Assembly: GCF_030445035.2 (NCBI RefSeq)
Contig: NC_080677.1
Location: 106,079,513 to 106,143,512 of the forward strand
Direction of reading: 5' to 3'
DNA length: 64,000 nt
Origin: Dasypus novemcinctus
Taxonomy: Eukaryota > Chordata > Mammalia > Cingulata > Dasypodidae
Made by a program: the position numbers and the translations under genes. A model generated the notes under the pieces. It was not told the DNA's origin and did not search any database. It saw nothing but the letters and a program-made list of their open reading frames with translations. The stretch's first letter is position 1. Every line of letters begins with the position of its first letter. This document shows positions 46,884 to 57,752 of the stretch, piece by piece.

Positions 46884-47559
46884 CCCTTAAGAGCCCATGA
46901 CTGTATCAAAATGGTCTGTCATAACATTACCCAATTTATTCTTCACCATTGAATATTTCCCCCATCCATTCCAAGACATTCATTTTCAGATACAGTTTCA
47001 TTTTGCAGTTGATTGCAAGGCAATGCAGTGAAATGACAACAACTCTCATTCATTCTCACAGTCAGGTGAGAAGCTGTTCTCTGTATACATAGAAGCTTTC
47101 ATTATAGTACATTTGTGTTTGCATTTTTTAAGGGAGTGAAGTAACTGAGAATATTCATACATTAAATCAAAGCCTAAAGTATGGCAGGAGAGAAGGCTCC
47201 AAAATCCTGCCCTGTATTGTATCACAACACTGACATCTGTTGGCTACAAGTGTACTGAATCCTTCTCTGATTTGGTACCATCTTTCTCTGCTCAAAGAAC
47301 AGCAGCTGAAGAACAGCTGAGTCTAAACCAAATCGCTTACTGGTTCCGAGCCACTTGAGGTATGTTATGTTGTTCAGTCCTAACAGATCACAAATTCACA
47401 CCAATTGTTTCCTTCATTCTCTCATATGAAACAAGATTTCATACCATTTAATACTTTTCTAAACCAAAAGCAAACATCCCCTTATGCAATAGTCCCATTA
47501 ATTCAGGTATTTTATGTTTTACTGGTAAAATTTTGAAATGTAAATTATGAGGAACAGAA
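46884..47559. other. No recognised gene or repeat
   Basis: No coding or repeat signal seen. Confidence 0.4.
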
Positions 47560-47927
47560 CATTGACATGTTTACTGACACATCATGTATCCATATACAAA
47601 TGCTTCTTGCCATTCAAACTGCTGACTACTCTCTCCTACTCAATTCTCCTTTAATCTTCCTTCTTGACTCCATCCTCCACCGAGTGTTCTTCTCATCTCT
47701 GTCATCCTACTCTCCTCTTTTTCTCTTCTCACTTATTATGGAGATCCATAAAGACTCTCTATCCAAAACTCTGGAGGGATTCTTCTAACACTCAGTATCT
47801 GGGAAACTGTGGTTTAATTTCCCAGATAAGAACTCCCAAATCAAAACCTTTGGCCCTGACCTTTCCTCCTTTCTCCTACTCTGTATCACCTGACGTTTTA
47901 AAAACTTAGACTTAAGAGGGATTACCT

Positions 47928-48343
47928 CCAAAGTCCTTTTTTTTCTCTCCCCCGCCCCCCACCCCAGTTGTCTGCTCTCTGTGTTCATTTGCTGTGTATT
48001 CTTCTGTGACCGCTTCTATCCTTATCAGCAGCACCGGGAATCTGTGTTTCTTTTTGTTGCGTCATCTTCTTCTTGTGTCAGCTCTCCGTGTGTGTGGCAC
48101 CATTCTTGGGCAGGCTGCACTTTCTTTTGCGCTGGGCAGCTCTCCTTACAGGGTGCACTCCTTGTACGTGGGACTCCCCTATGCGGGGGACACCCCTGTG
48201 TGGCAGGGCACTCCTTGCGTGCATTAGCACTGCGCATGGGCCAGCTCCACACGGGTCAAGGATGCCCGGGGTTTGAACTGCAGGCCTCCCATGTGGTAGG
48301 CAGACGCCCTATCCATTGGGCCAAGTCTGCTTCCCCAAAGTCC
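47928..48343 (-). repeat. Long DAS-type SINE, antisense, with TSD
   Basis: The SINE is 47937-48334. CCAAAGTCC lies on both sides. On the - strand: head, a GC-rich body (CACGTACAAGGAGTGCACCC), AGCAGACAA and a G-rich T/A tail. The 200-codon + frame at 47981 runs through this SINE and is an artefact. Confidence 0.95.
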
Positions 48344-48638
48344 ATTTTTGATTCTATAATTTTATACCCTATCAATATCTATAACTTTAATGTAATAAAA
48401 ACTAAGCTGTTGCTCTCCCTTTTGAATCATCACCTCTTACTCTTTCCACCATTTCTATCAATGGGTTGTCCTCTCAGTCCCTTAATCGCAATTGGATTTG
48501 GTGTGATGACTGCCTCCCCAACAACAATCTTTCCATTCCCACAGCAATTGTCCTGTTCCCTGCTCCCACTGCCTCTCACCTAGAAAAGACAACCAAGAGC
48601 TCACCTTCTTCCATGACACCAGTTGCCACCTATGTACT

Positions 48639-49144
48639 TGTTTTCATTTCCTTGGCTGCTCAAGCAAATACTGTGCAACGTGTTAATTTAAACAATGGGA
48701 ACTTATTACCTCACGGTTTTGAGGTTAAAAGAAAGTCCTAATTAAGGGGTCATAGTTTTTTCCCAAAGACTATCATTCTGGGGCTGGCTGCTGGTGATCT
48801 TCAGTCCTTGGTTCCTGGGTCATATGGTGATACACAAAGGTCCACTCATTTTTCTAGGAGTATGGCTTAAGTAATACCTGGCCTCTCTTGGCCTCTCCCT
48901 TCTCTTCCAGGTTTTGTAGACTCTCAGTCTCTTGCTACCCATGGCTTTCTCTCTATGTCTGAATTTCATTCTGCTTATAAAAGATTCCAGTAATAGAACA
49001 AAGACCCATCCTGCCTGAGGTGAGCCACATCTTAACTGAAGTAAGCTCATCAAAAGATCCTATTTATAATAGGTTCACACTCACAGGAATGGTTTAAGTT
49101 AAGAGCAGGTTTTTCTGGGGTACATACAGCTCCAAACCACCACA
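48639..49144 (-). repeat. 3' LTR of the MaLR provirus
   Basis: 506 bp, from TGTTTTCATTTCC to AAACCACCACA on the + strand. It is longer than its partner at 51291; the two are clearly alignable but diverged, so the insertion is old. Confidence 0.85.
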
Positions 49145-50640
49145 CACCACTCTCTGGACCCCAAAAAGACATGCTCTTTCTACACGCAATATACATTCAT
49201 TCCATCACAACATCCCCAAAACCTTAAGTCATTTCAGAAACAATGCTAAGAAGAAAGTCTTACCAAAATTGGTTATAGGTGTGGTCTGTCCTGGAGCACA
49301 ATCCCCATCTGTCTGTGGACCTGTGAAACTTAGAGAACAAGGTATCTGCTTCCAGTGTACAACTGAGAGACAGTCATAGGAAAAACATTCCCAATCCAAA
49401 AAAGAGAAGTTGGAAGGACAACAGGGGTCATAGGGTCCAAACAATTCCAAAACCCAGCAGGGCTAACTCCATTAGATTTCATGGTCTGAGAGTCTTCTAT
49501 GAATCAATGATTTGTCCTCTGGGCCTGATGGATCAGCAGCCCCACCCTTTCCAAACACTTGCGCAGTGGCCATGCTCTTCCCAAACACTGGGGTGAAGCC
49601 TCACCCCCCCACTCCAAACTTCGAGATGGTGACCAGGTTTTCTCTGAATTCTAAGGCACTAATTCCACCATCTCTGAGCATCGGGGTCACAGCACTCTTC
49701 CTGAACAATGGGGCAGAAGGCCAACGCCCTCCAAGCACCAGGGAAGATGACCTCCCCTTCCAAGCACAGGGGAAGACACACTTTCCACACACAGGGGAAG
49801 CCCCACTCTCCTGGTTCAAGGAGATCTCTTCGGTCCAGAGCTTGGCTTCTATGGTTCTGCCCTTCAAGTCATTTTTCCCTCAGTTCATCTCTTCTCCTTC
49901 CCTTTCAGTAGAGGCTGCCAATGGTCCTACTCATACGAATCTTGAAAAAAAAAAACTGTCATTTTTGTATGAAGTTCACAGGGGTCCAAACCATCAGACA
50001 AAGACGTTCCACAGATCCTTCCTACATAATTGCATTTCCATTCCTGACTTCCACTGAAATGACCAACTGGATCCACATTCAGTTAAACCCTAATATGGTG
50101 CCCTATACTCCAGGGACTCACAGGGAGGTCCCTAATAGAGTAATATCTGACCCTAGACTGAGAGCACACTATCTGGATAGCCTCAGAATTTCCCAAACCA
50201 TCAATTTCCAGTTTCTTTGTGCCTAGGAATTCAGTTCTCAGCTTATCCCTTTCCCCTCTCATTTCACTATAAGTTGCAAGATGAAACTAGGTTACACCTT
50301 CCACCCTTAATTTGGAAATCTCCTCAGCTATACATCCCAAGTTCATTATTTCAACCTCTGCCTTCCATTCAACACAGAACTCAATTTTGCCAAGTTCTCT
50401 GCCACTTTTTTAAAAAGGATCACCTTTCCTCTAGTTTCCAATAGCACATTCATCATTTCCTTCTAAGGCATTGCTGGAACTACCTTTAAGGTCCAAAATT
50501 CCAGCAACATTCTGTTCATGACGAATTATGTATACTCTAAAATGATCCAAACTTTCTCTCACTCATTTTTGAGCCCTCACAATTCTTCCAGCCTCTACCT
50601 ATTACCCAATTCCAAAGCTTTTTTCACATTTTTTTGGTAG

Positions 50641-51271
50641 CACGCCATAGCAGTTTGATATTATTGATGAATTTTAAAAAAGATATAGATTATGTTTGTA
50701 AACTGGTCTGTTCCTCTGGGCATAATACCCTTTGACTGATTTCAATTCAAAGGGTTTTACATTTACTTGATTAAATCAAGAGTAGGGCTTTGATTCAACC
50801 ACATCATTAGGGTATGCAGGATTGAGTCCCCACCCCCTTGGAGGGCTAAATAAATGGACACTCAATCAAGAAGACAGGAGAAAAACACAGAGGAAGAGAG
50901 ATAGCTCCATAGCAGTGGCAGAGGCCCTGGCCAGGGAGATGAGCCTTTCACCTGATAGTTTGCAGCTGAAGAGACTGGAGCCCTGAGCTAGTGAGCAGTC
51001 CTGGAAAGAAATGAACCCTCCACCCTACAGCTGAGACCAGAAGAAGATGGGCCCATGGAGTCTTAAGAAAGAGGAAGACTGAACCCTCACAGATGTCACC
51101 TGCCATTTTGCTTCAACATGTGGCAACAGACTTTCGTAAAAAACTAACCTTGAACTGAACTCTTTAGGGCCTGTAACTGTAAGCTTTTACCCCAAATAAA
51201 TACCCTTTATAAAAGTCAACCGTTTTCTGGTACTTTGCATGAGCAGCCCTTTGGCCAACTAACACACTCCA
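50641..51271 (+). repeat. MaLR-type solo LTR nested in the provirus
   Basis: The LTR is 50648-51264 (617 bp), starting TAGCAGTTTGATATTATTGA and ending GGCCAACTAACA, related to the LTR at 11830. The flanks are CACGCCA and CACTCCA. It has the opposite orientation to the provirus and is younger than it. Confidence 0.8.
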
Positions 51272-51272
51272 A

Positions 51273-51286
51273 TCTCCTGGTACCAA
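51273..51286 (-). promoter_or_regulatory. Primer-binding site of the MaLR provirus
   Basis: On the - strand, TTTGGTACCAGGAGA follows the 5' LTR after a few bases. TGGTACCAGGAG matches the 3' end of a leucine tRNA, the primer class that gave ERVL its name. Assignment is by recognition. Confidence 0.6.
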
Positions 51287-51290
51287 AATC

Positions 51291-51745
51291 TGTTTTAGTT
51301 TCCTTGGCTACTCAAGCAAATACTATGCAATTGGTTGGTTTAAACAATGGGAATTTATTGGCTCATGGTTTTGAGGTTAAGAAAAATTCCAAATTAAGGG
51401 ATTTCATCAAGGTGATACTTTCTTACCAAAGATTGACGTTCTGGGCTGGCTGCCAGTGATCCTTGGTCCTGGGCTCATTTGTCACATGACAATGCACAAG
51501 GCAGCCTCTCCTGGTCTCTCCCTTCTCTTTTCCAGATTCCACTGACCTTCAGCTTCTTGCTTCCCATGGCTTTCTCTGTCTGAATTTCATTTCACTTGTA
51601 AAGGACCGTCCTGACTGAGGTAAGCCACATTTTACCTGAAGTAACCTCATCAAAAAGTTCTGTTTACAATGGGTTCACACCCACTGGAATAGATTAAGTT
51701 TAAGAACATGTTTTCCTGGGGTACATACAGCTGCAAACCACCACA
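51291..51745 (-). repeat. 5' LTR of the MaLR provirus
   Basis: 455 bp, from TGTTTTAGTTTCC to AAACCACCACA on +. It carries AATAAA on the - strand (TTTATT at 51355). In provirus orientation it comes first, next to the primer-binding site. Confidence 0.85.
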
Positions 51746-52204
51746 GTACTGATGAATCCGAAATTCCCATCTCCATCCCAGGCCTCTCCCCTCATCGTCA
51801 AATCCTTATAAACCAAATAGCTATTGGTCATCCTTACTTGGATATCCCTCAGCTATCTGAAATTCCCCATACCCAAAATCAAATTTCTACTTCTCCCTAG
51901 CTTTCCTACAACCTTTCTCCTCCTCCTCTGTTCCTTATCTCTATAAACAGAAAGACCGGTAACTTTGTTGACCAAGCCAGAAACCAGGGAGTCACCTTCA
52001 ACTCCTACCCATCTCTCAAATATCATATCCAGTCAATTACAGAAACCTAATTCATTTGCCTGTTGATTCCAGCTCCCAGGTTACTCTTTATTTCATTCAT
52101 ATCTCACCAACCCACCATAGCAAAGACTGCCGTCTGAACACCAAATATTTGTGCTTCCCCTTCTACAGTATGACTTATACATATATTTTAAGTCCCTACT
52201 ATCT

Positions 52205-52603
52205 GGGGTGGGGAAGAGGGCATGTGAGTAGTTCTTGCTCATGAGGTGTAAGCTGATGTTACTTGTACTACTTAAGTAGTTAAGAAGCAGGTGTGCCTTC
52301 CACCAGGAGCTTTTCTCATCCACCAGCTCAATGGAATGGATTCTGAGATCTTAGAGGACAATGGATTATATGGGAACCTCTTATGTTTTTTAATGGAACA
52401 TTCCTTGTGATCTATTAACTTCAATTAAAAATTTAAAAATTAAATTAAAAAAAGAGGACAATGGAGCCCAGAGATAGGAGCTTCTGAATAAGTACTTAGA
52501 AGGCTATCTACCAGGAACACCCATATTGGGCTGTGACACATGTAAGAAATAAACTTTCATTGTGTCACGTCACTAAGAATTCTAGATTTATCTGTTACAA
52601 TAC
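52205..52603 (+). repeat. MLT1-like LTR relic inside L2
   Basis: GTGTGCCTTCCACCAGGAGC and the end AAGAAATAAACTTTCATTGT, CACTAAGAATTCTAGATTTA and TCTGTTACA are LTR-like. L2 text is seen on both sides. It is interrupted by an L1 tail. Confidence 0.5.
52353..52465 (+). repeat. 87-bp L1 3' tail with perfect 13-bp TSD
   Basis: The insert 52366-52452 is only the last part of the L1 3' UTR (TATGGGAACCTCTTATG, TGTGATCTATTAACTTC) and an A-rich tail. AGAGGACAATGGA flanks it exactly. Confidence 0.9.
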
Positions 52604-52807
52604 CTAAAACACGCTCTGACCCTACCCTATTTCAGGCCACCATCATATCTCCCCCAGGCTATTGCAGGTCACTCTAAGCTAATATATCTGTGCCTTTACT
52701 CTTGGCTGTGTCCCTCACTAAGTTGTAAGCTCCATGAAGGCAGTGTCTGGGTCTGCCTTGTGCACAGTGTACCTCCATACCTGGTACAGGGCCTAGCATG
52801 TCATAAA

Positions 52808-53030
52808 ATAGCTAGCATTTACTGAATGCTTATTATATGCCAGGCACCATTTAAGCACTTCACACTTAATGCTCCAAATAACCCTGTGATGTGGGTGCTA
52901 GTGTCCTCCCTATTTAAAAGACAGGAAAGATTAGTTATACTGTCCAAGGCATCCAACCAGAGCCAGGCTCAAACCCAGGCTCTAAGAACCAAGTCTTCAC
53001 TCTGAACCACTACAGTCCACCATACAGCTT
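52808..53030 (-). repeat. MIR SINE, nearly full length, antisense
   Basis: TTTACTGAATGCTTATTATA, AATAACCCTGTGATGTGGG, TCCAAGGCATCCAACCAGAG and AGCCAGGCTCAAACCCAGGC follow antisense MIR. Confidence 0.85.
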
Positions 53031-53152
53031 TTACCACAAAGTGGCTCATCAATAAATATCTCTAGAATAAGGGCACAGAAACCACCCAACTAACTTGTTC
53101 TAGTCTATGCTTTTTCTAATCTGTCCTCACTCGTAATTCAACCTCCTTTTCT

Positions 53153-53314
53153 TAAAAGATTTATTTTATTTATTTATGTCTCCACACCCCCTCGTTGTTT
53201 GCACTTGCTGTGTCTGTTTGTTGTCTTTGTTTCTTTAGGAGGCACCAGGAAATAAATCATGGACCTCCCATGTGGTAGGTGGGAGCTCAATTGCTTGAGC
53301 CACATCTGCTTCCC
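53153..53314 (-). repeat. DAS-type SINE, antisense
   Basis: On the - strand: GAAGCAGATGTGGCTCAAGC, a B-box region, CCTCCTAAAGAAAC and a short body GACAACAAACAGACACAGC with an A-rich tail. Confidence 0.9.
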
Positions 53315-53329
53315 ACAACCTTCTTTTTC

Positions 53330-53830
53330 AAGTAGCAGTTAGATGACCCCACTCCTCTTTACAAGGTTCCCAAATACTTTTGATGTCAAACCCTAATAAC
53401 TTATGATCCCTTCTTCCCAATTACTCTTCAGCTCATACCCTCCTCTCTTTTTTTATTACCTGATGCTCCTCTCCCTATTTCTTATCCCTACACACACATG
53501 CCTTCACGAAGTGTAGACTTGAATGCTCCTTCTAGTCTTTATGCTGATTATTCTCCCACATCCCACCTGCTCTCATCCCTCTGGACCAAAACCCTAGCCT
53601 CTCTCAAAGCTACTTACACTGACTTCATCTAGGACTGATTACTCTAACACTTAGTTATGCCATTACCTTACGTACCTTGTCCTAGACCTCGGCCCACATT
53701 TCCAATAAATTCTTTCTGTCTGGCATGTGTTCTTTCCATCTCCCTCACTGTATTACACACATCCTGAGAGAAGAGTCTCAGTTCAATCTTTTATAGATTT
53801 CAGTGAATGCTCAATAAATGCCACCCACTA
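53330..53830 (+). repeat. Probable L2-like LINE 3' end
   Basis: TTACCTTACGTACCTTGTCC near 53664 and a GTGAATGCTCAATAAATGCC ending resemble an L2/L3 3' end. Confidence 0.45.
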
Positions 53831-55483
53831 AATCCAATAATTTGCTTTGTATCATACTCTACCTAGCATTTTCTGACGCACCTGTGGGTCCAACTTATTT
53901 TTTTATACTTTAGTTTGAGGAATTTTAATGGAAATTAGAAATAAATCTAAACCAGTTAAGGCATTTACAAAGAAAGGTATCTTTCTATTACCTCGTTGAT
54001 GTCTATGAAGTTTTTCATAAAAGGGAACTAGATTGTTACAAAATGAAATAACCAATTAAGTCTCATATGTATATAACAACAATAATAATTTAATGTCTAC
54101 TAAATCAGTGCTTAGAACACAGTAAATCTCTATAAACATCTCGTTTCATTCTGACAGTGACCTTATAAAGTGGTCTTCTTGCTCTTTCTGAATTTTATCA
54201 ACTTTGTCCTGTTTCTTCCTTGAAAGAATCCATATCTGAGGAAGGGGGCTGTACCTGAGAAGGCTTCTGAAGTCAAGATGTTTAAGAAGCATGCCAGAAT
54301 ATAGTGGAAGTGGAGGCACCAGGGGTAATCCATCTCAGGGAAGACTTCTATCTTCAGAGAGTGGCTGGTGGGAATTTACAGGGAAACCTAGTGGTGCAAT
54401 GCCTTTTCCTAATACAACCATCATCACCACCTTAATCCACCCTCTCCATAGAGTCAGTATGACACCATATCCAACATTGGCCTGCCCAACCATCATTGTT
54501 GGTTTTAACCACATGGAAGCTAGGTATCCAGCATCCCTGCGATGCTGACACATGAAACCAGTCCAGGACCCAAATCTCCTAAAACCATTCAATTTATCCC
54601 TCCTCAAAGAGACATAGTCTAACTCTCAAGTAAATTTCTTAAAGCTTTCAGGCATGCCTCACCCTGCTTTTGAAAAATTATATTTCATTGATGTGTCGTA
54701 CATTATTACTTTGTGTTCAGGCATCACATATATTGTGCTACACAAAAATAATTGATTATTCATGAGTGACAGAGTAATTGGCACTACCCAGGTTATTCAG
54801 CTATTTTTATGCATCATAATTACGGGCTTCAGTATACTAGACAGAATTTAATATTCTTGAAAGTTAATATTATTGAAGGACTTGATACCAAGGAATGTAA
54901 TATTCTTAAATTTAAAACTTCTTACACACTGATAGAGTCACACATTGTTGGATATTTATCTACATTTTGTTTTAATCATTCCAAACCCCATTATCATTTG
55001 CAGAGCCTGTAGCCCACATCAATTCAGTACAACAGATTTCTGGTAAGTTTATAATCTGAATTAACATTTCCAATAGTAATATTACATGTTTGATGCTTGT
55101 TTGGATAGACTAGAATCCTCTATCTACTGACCTACATTATAGCTGTAAATTCTTTGAAAGGGAAAGAAAAATACATTCATTTATATATGACCCTAATAAT
55201 CAGCTGATGTGCTAAACTTGCATAAAATATATTTAGTAAGCAAAGTAATATACAACCATGGTTCCTTTGAGCTCAGTAGAATAAATCCCATCTTGTCTGC
55301 CCTGTGATCCAGCTGTGATGCAGAAGAGAGACCCTCCTGGAATAAAAGGCATGACTGAGGAAATGAATCTGGCTCTTAACTTAATGTCACCCTACCCAGG
55401 GGGACAGTACCAAGAAAAGGTATCTTCAATTATGCTTTGCATTTATAAAGGAACACCTCTTTAAAATGACTTAATCATCTAGG
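53831..55483. other. No recognised gene or repeat
   Basis: AT-rich. Short frames (85-90 codons near 54291-54607) overlap on both strands and have no support. Confidence 0.4.
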
Positions 55484-56410
55484 GACTGTATAACAGTGAT
55501 TTTGGTCGTAGAGGAAGATTATGGTTAACAGTATAAATATAAGAATGTCCTTTCATGAAGTGTTAAGAATATGGCTGATGGGGAGGGGGGTATACAGAAA
55601 CCTCTTATGTTTTTAATTGTAACATTTTTTGAGATGCACATATCTTCAAAAAATACAATTTTCAAAAATGATGGGGATGGGGGTGGGGAGTGGGTTATAT
55701 GGGAACCTCTTATGTTTTTTAATGTAACATAATTTGTGATCTATTAACTTTAATTAAAAAATGTTCAGAAAAACAAAGAATATGGTGCTACACAGGAAAA
55801 TTATAATTGATGTAACTTATGGACAAGAGTTAATAGTAATATTGTAATATTTTTGCAGCAATGGCAAAGAAGATATATCAATTCTAAGGGACAACAGTTG
55901 GGGGTTATAAGGGGTTATGTGATTTTACCTTTCAGAGTAAGGAAAACATTCTAAAATTGACTGAGGTGATGAGAGCACAACTCTGTGATGTAAATGAGCA
56001 CAACTGAATATATGCTTTGAAAGGACAGCACAAAGCATGGAACTGAAATAACACAGTGAATCCAGTGGTGGCAAATGAACTGTGGTTAGCAAAACAAATA
56101 TGAGAACACCTTCTCCTGAACTATAACAAATACACAATACTGATACAGAGTGTTAATAATCCAGTGGGTTGAGGGGAAAATACACAAAATTTAAGATATG
56201 GGCTATAGTTAGTAGTAACATTTTGATGATGCTCTTTCATAGTTTGTAACAAATGTTTCACAACAATGCAAGTTGTTGGTGGTAGAGTGATGCATGGGAG
56301 CCCTGTACTGATGATATGCATGTTTGTTTTGTAAATCACAATGATTACTATACTCTTATTGTTTATGTGTGCTCATATATGAATAATATACTTCAATAAA
56401 ATGTTTAAAT
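55484..56410 (+). repeat. 5'-truncated L1, older xenarthran 3' UTR, with nested L1 tail
   Basis: The sequence is collinear with the L1-A 3' UTR (TTAACAGTATAAATATAAGA, AACAATGCAAGTTGTTGGTG, GATATGCATGTTTG). An insert at 55575-55775 splits it. Confidence 0.8.
55565..55785 (+). repeat. Nested L1 3' end with two terminal modules and 10-bp TSD
   Basis: AAGAATATGG lies at 55565-55574 and 55776-55785. The insert holds two L1 ends in a row: GAAACCTCTTATG to CATATCTTC, then TATGGGAACCTCTTATG to CTTTAATTAAAAAA. The same junction is found at 33352-33506 on the other strand. Confidence 0.9.
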
Positions 56411-56471
56411 GAAATAAAATGAACTAATCAGTTTCAAAAAGGAACCCGGTTTTATCTTCTTTGCTGTGTAT

Positions 56472-56985
56472 AATTCCTATGTTTGGGGAAACGGGTGTGG
56501 CTCAACCAATTGGGCTCCTGTCCACCATATAGGAAGTCCAGGGTTCAATGCCCAAGGCCTCCTGGTGAGGGCAAGCTGGCCCACGCAGCAAGTTGGCCCA
56601 TGTGGAGTGTTGGCCCACGCTGGAATGCCACCCCACACAGGAGTGTCCCCTGTGTGGGAATGCTGCTCAGCATGGGAGAGCCACTCCTCGCAGGAGTGCT
56701 GGCTGACATGGAGAGCTGGCGCAGCAAGATGACACAACAAGAGACACAGAGGAAAGAAAATAAGAAGACATAGCAGAACAGGGAGTTGAGGTGGTGCAAG
56801 ATAATAATTGCCTCTCTCCCACTCCGGAAGGTCCCAGGGTTGGTTCCCAGAGCCACCTAATGAGAATACAAGCAGACACAGAAGAACACACAGTGATTGG
56901 ACACAGAGAGCAGACAACGTGGGAAACAGGGTGGGCGGGAATGGGGGGAATAAATAAAATGTCTTTTAAAAAAAATTCCTGTTTG
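56472..56985 (+). repeat. Long DAS-type SINE with TSD
   Basis: The head (GGTGTGGCTCAACCAATTGG, GGTTCAATGCCC) is followed by a GGCCCA-rich body, AGCAAGATGACACAACAAGA, a second B-box-like part (GGTTGGTTCCC), AGAGAGCAGACAA and an A-rich tail. The flanks are AATTCCTATGTTTG and AATTCCTGTTTG. Confidence 0.9.
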
Positions 56986-56989
56986 TCTC

Positions 56990-57584
56990 TTTCTTTAGAG
57001 ATATGACTACCTCATATCTCTGATAGCACAGGAAGGATTAAATGTTTGCAAATTGAGTGCCATTTGCCCATCCAGATCTTCATTCTTCCACAGATCCTCA
57101 CTGCCTATTGCTCATACCCAGTTGCCTCCCAAACCATGTGTGAATACCTGGCCTGAATTGTCATTTGGGTATGGCTTTCCTGACTATTTATCTCTGTTCT
57201 TTTTGTAACCTTGTAACTTTCTTTAAAAGAATAATTGAAGTTACGTTTTACTCCTGGGGCCTGAAAATTGCTCTTTTTCTGTGATTTACCAAGAGACCCT
57301 TAATAGAAAATTATTTCCCACCCCCAGTATAATGAATTACCAGGTGTGAAACAGAATCATAGAATATTTACAATTACTAGTTTTACTAAAAATAAAGCTA
57401 GAAAAGACAAGATTAGGGTCAATCTTAAATTTGAAGCCAAAATTCTAATATTTCCTTACAATCACATTAATAAACATAACTTTAAGCAATTGGCTATAAT
57501 TGTTCTAATATTAATTAGTTTAGTAATCAAAGTGATACCAACCAACTTAATTTCCATAAATTTGCATAGAAAAAATGCTTCTTA
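56990..57584. other. No recognised gene or repeat
   Basis: A 94-codon frame at 57346-57630 ends inside L1 sequence and is not a gene. Confidence 0.4.
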
Positions 57585-57752
57585 CTTCCCACCATATCAA
57601 AAATTAAGTCAAAATGGATCATTGGCCTAAATGTTAAGAGCTAAAACTATGGTCTTTGTAACCTTGGATTAGACAATGGTTTCATAGATATGACACCAAA
57701 AACAAAAGTGACAAAGGAAAAATTTGACTATATCAAAATTTAAAACTTTAGA
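57585..57752 (+). repeat. Old L1 ORF2 fragment, target of L1-B
   Basis: AAGTCAAAATGGATCATTGG, AGAGCTAAAACTATGGTC and TTGGATTAGACAATGGTTTC belong to the ORF2 end of an old L1. L1-B begins at its right edge. Confidence 0.8.

Larger units (their letters stand above)
48634..51750 (-). mobile_element. Complete MaLR-type provirus inside L2
   Basis: Two LTRs in the same (-) orientation bound an internal region; exact GTACT flanks the whole (48634-48638 and 51746-51750). TG...CA ends and a 5-bp TSD fit ERVL-MaLR. The internal text (ACGCAATATACATTCATTCC, CATCACAACATCCCCAAAAC, CCAGCAGGGCTAACTCC) resembles the antisense of THE1/MST internal sequence. MaLRs lack functional genes, and I see none here; the 181-codon + frame at 49512 is antisense noise. 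Another LTR is inserted in the internal region. Confidence 0.85.
47560..52805 (+). repeat. L2 LINE, exploded by nested insertions
   Basis: L2 sense text is found at 47560-47936, 48344-48638, 51746-52200 and 52604-52805. The last piece ends with the L2 3' end (AAGTTGTAAGCTCCATGAAG, CAGGGCCTAGCATG). Across the provirus junction the text reads GCCACCTATGTACTGATGAA, the L2 YxDD region of the reverse transcriptase. 47820-47930 also resembles the segment after YxDD, so two L2 copies may be joined here. Confidence 0.65.

Noticed and set aside
47981-48583. 200-codon frame on +
   Set aside because: It runs through an antisense SINE and into L2 text. The protein has no recognisable domain.
49512-50057. 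181-codon frame on +
   Set aside because: It is antisense to the internal region of a MaLR provirus, a family without functional genes; a chance frame.
55575-55775. A template switch between two L1 RNAs at this locus
   Set aside because: The same junction occurs at 33352-33506 with a different TSD, so it is inherited from a source L1.
56477-56917. 146-codon frame on -
   Set aside because: It is the antisense of a long SINE.
478-56985. Functional tRNA genes at the SINE heads
   Set aside because: The A- and B-box-like motifs are there, but no copy shows an intact cloverleaf or a normal 3' end; each continues into a SINE body or A tail.
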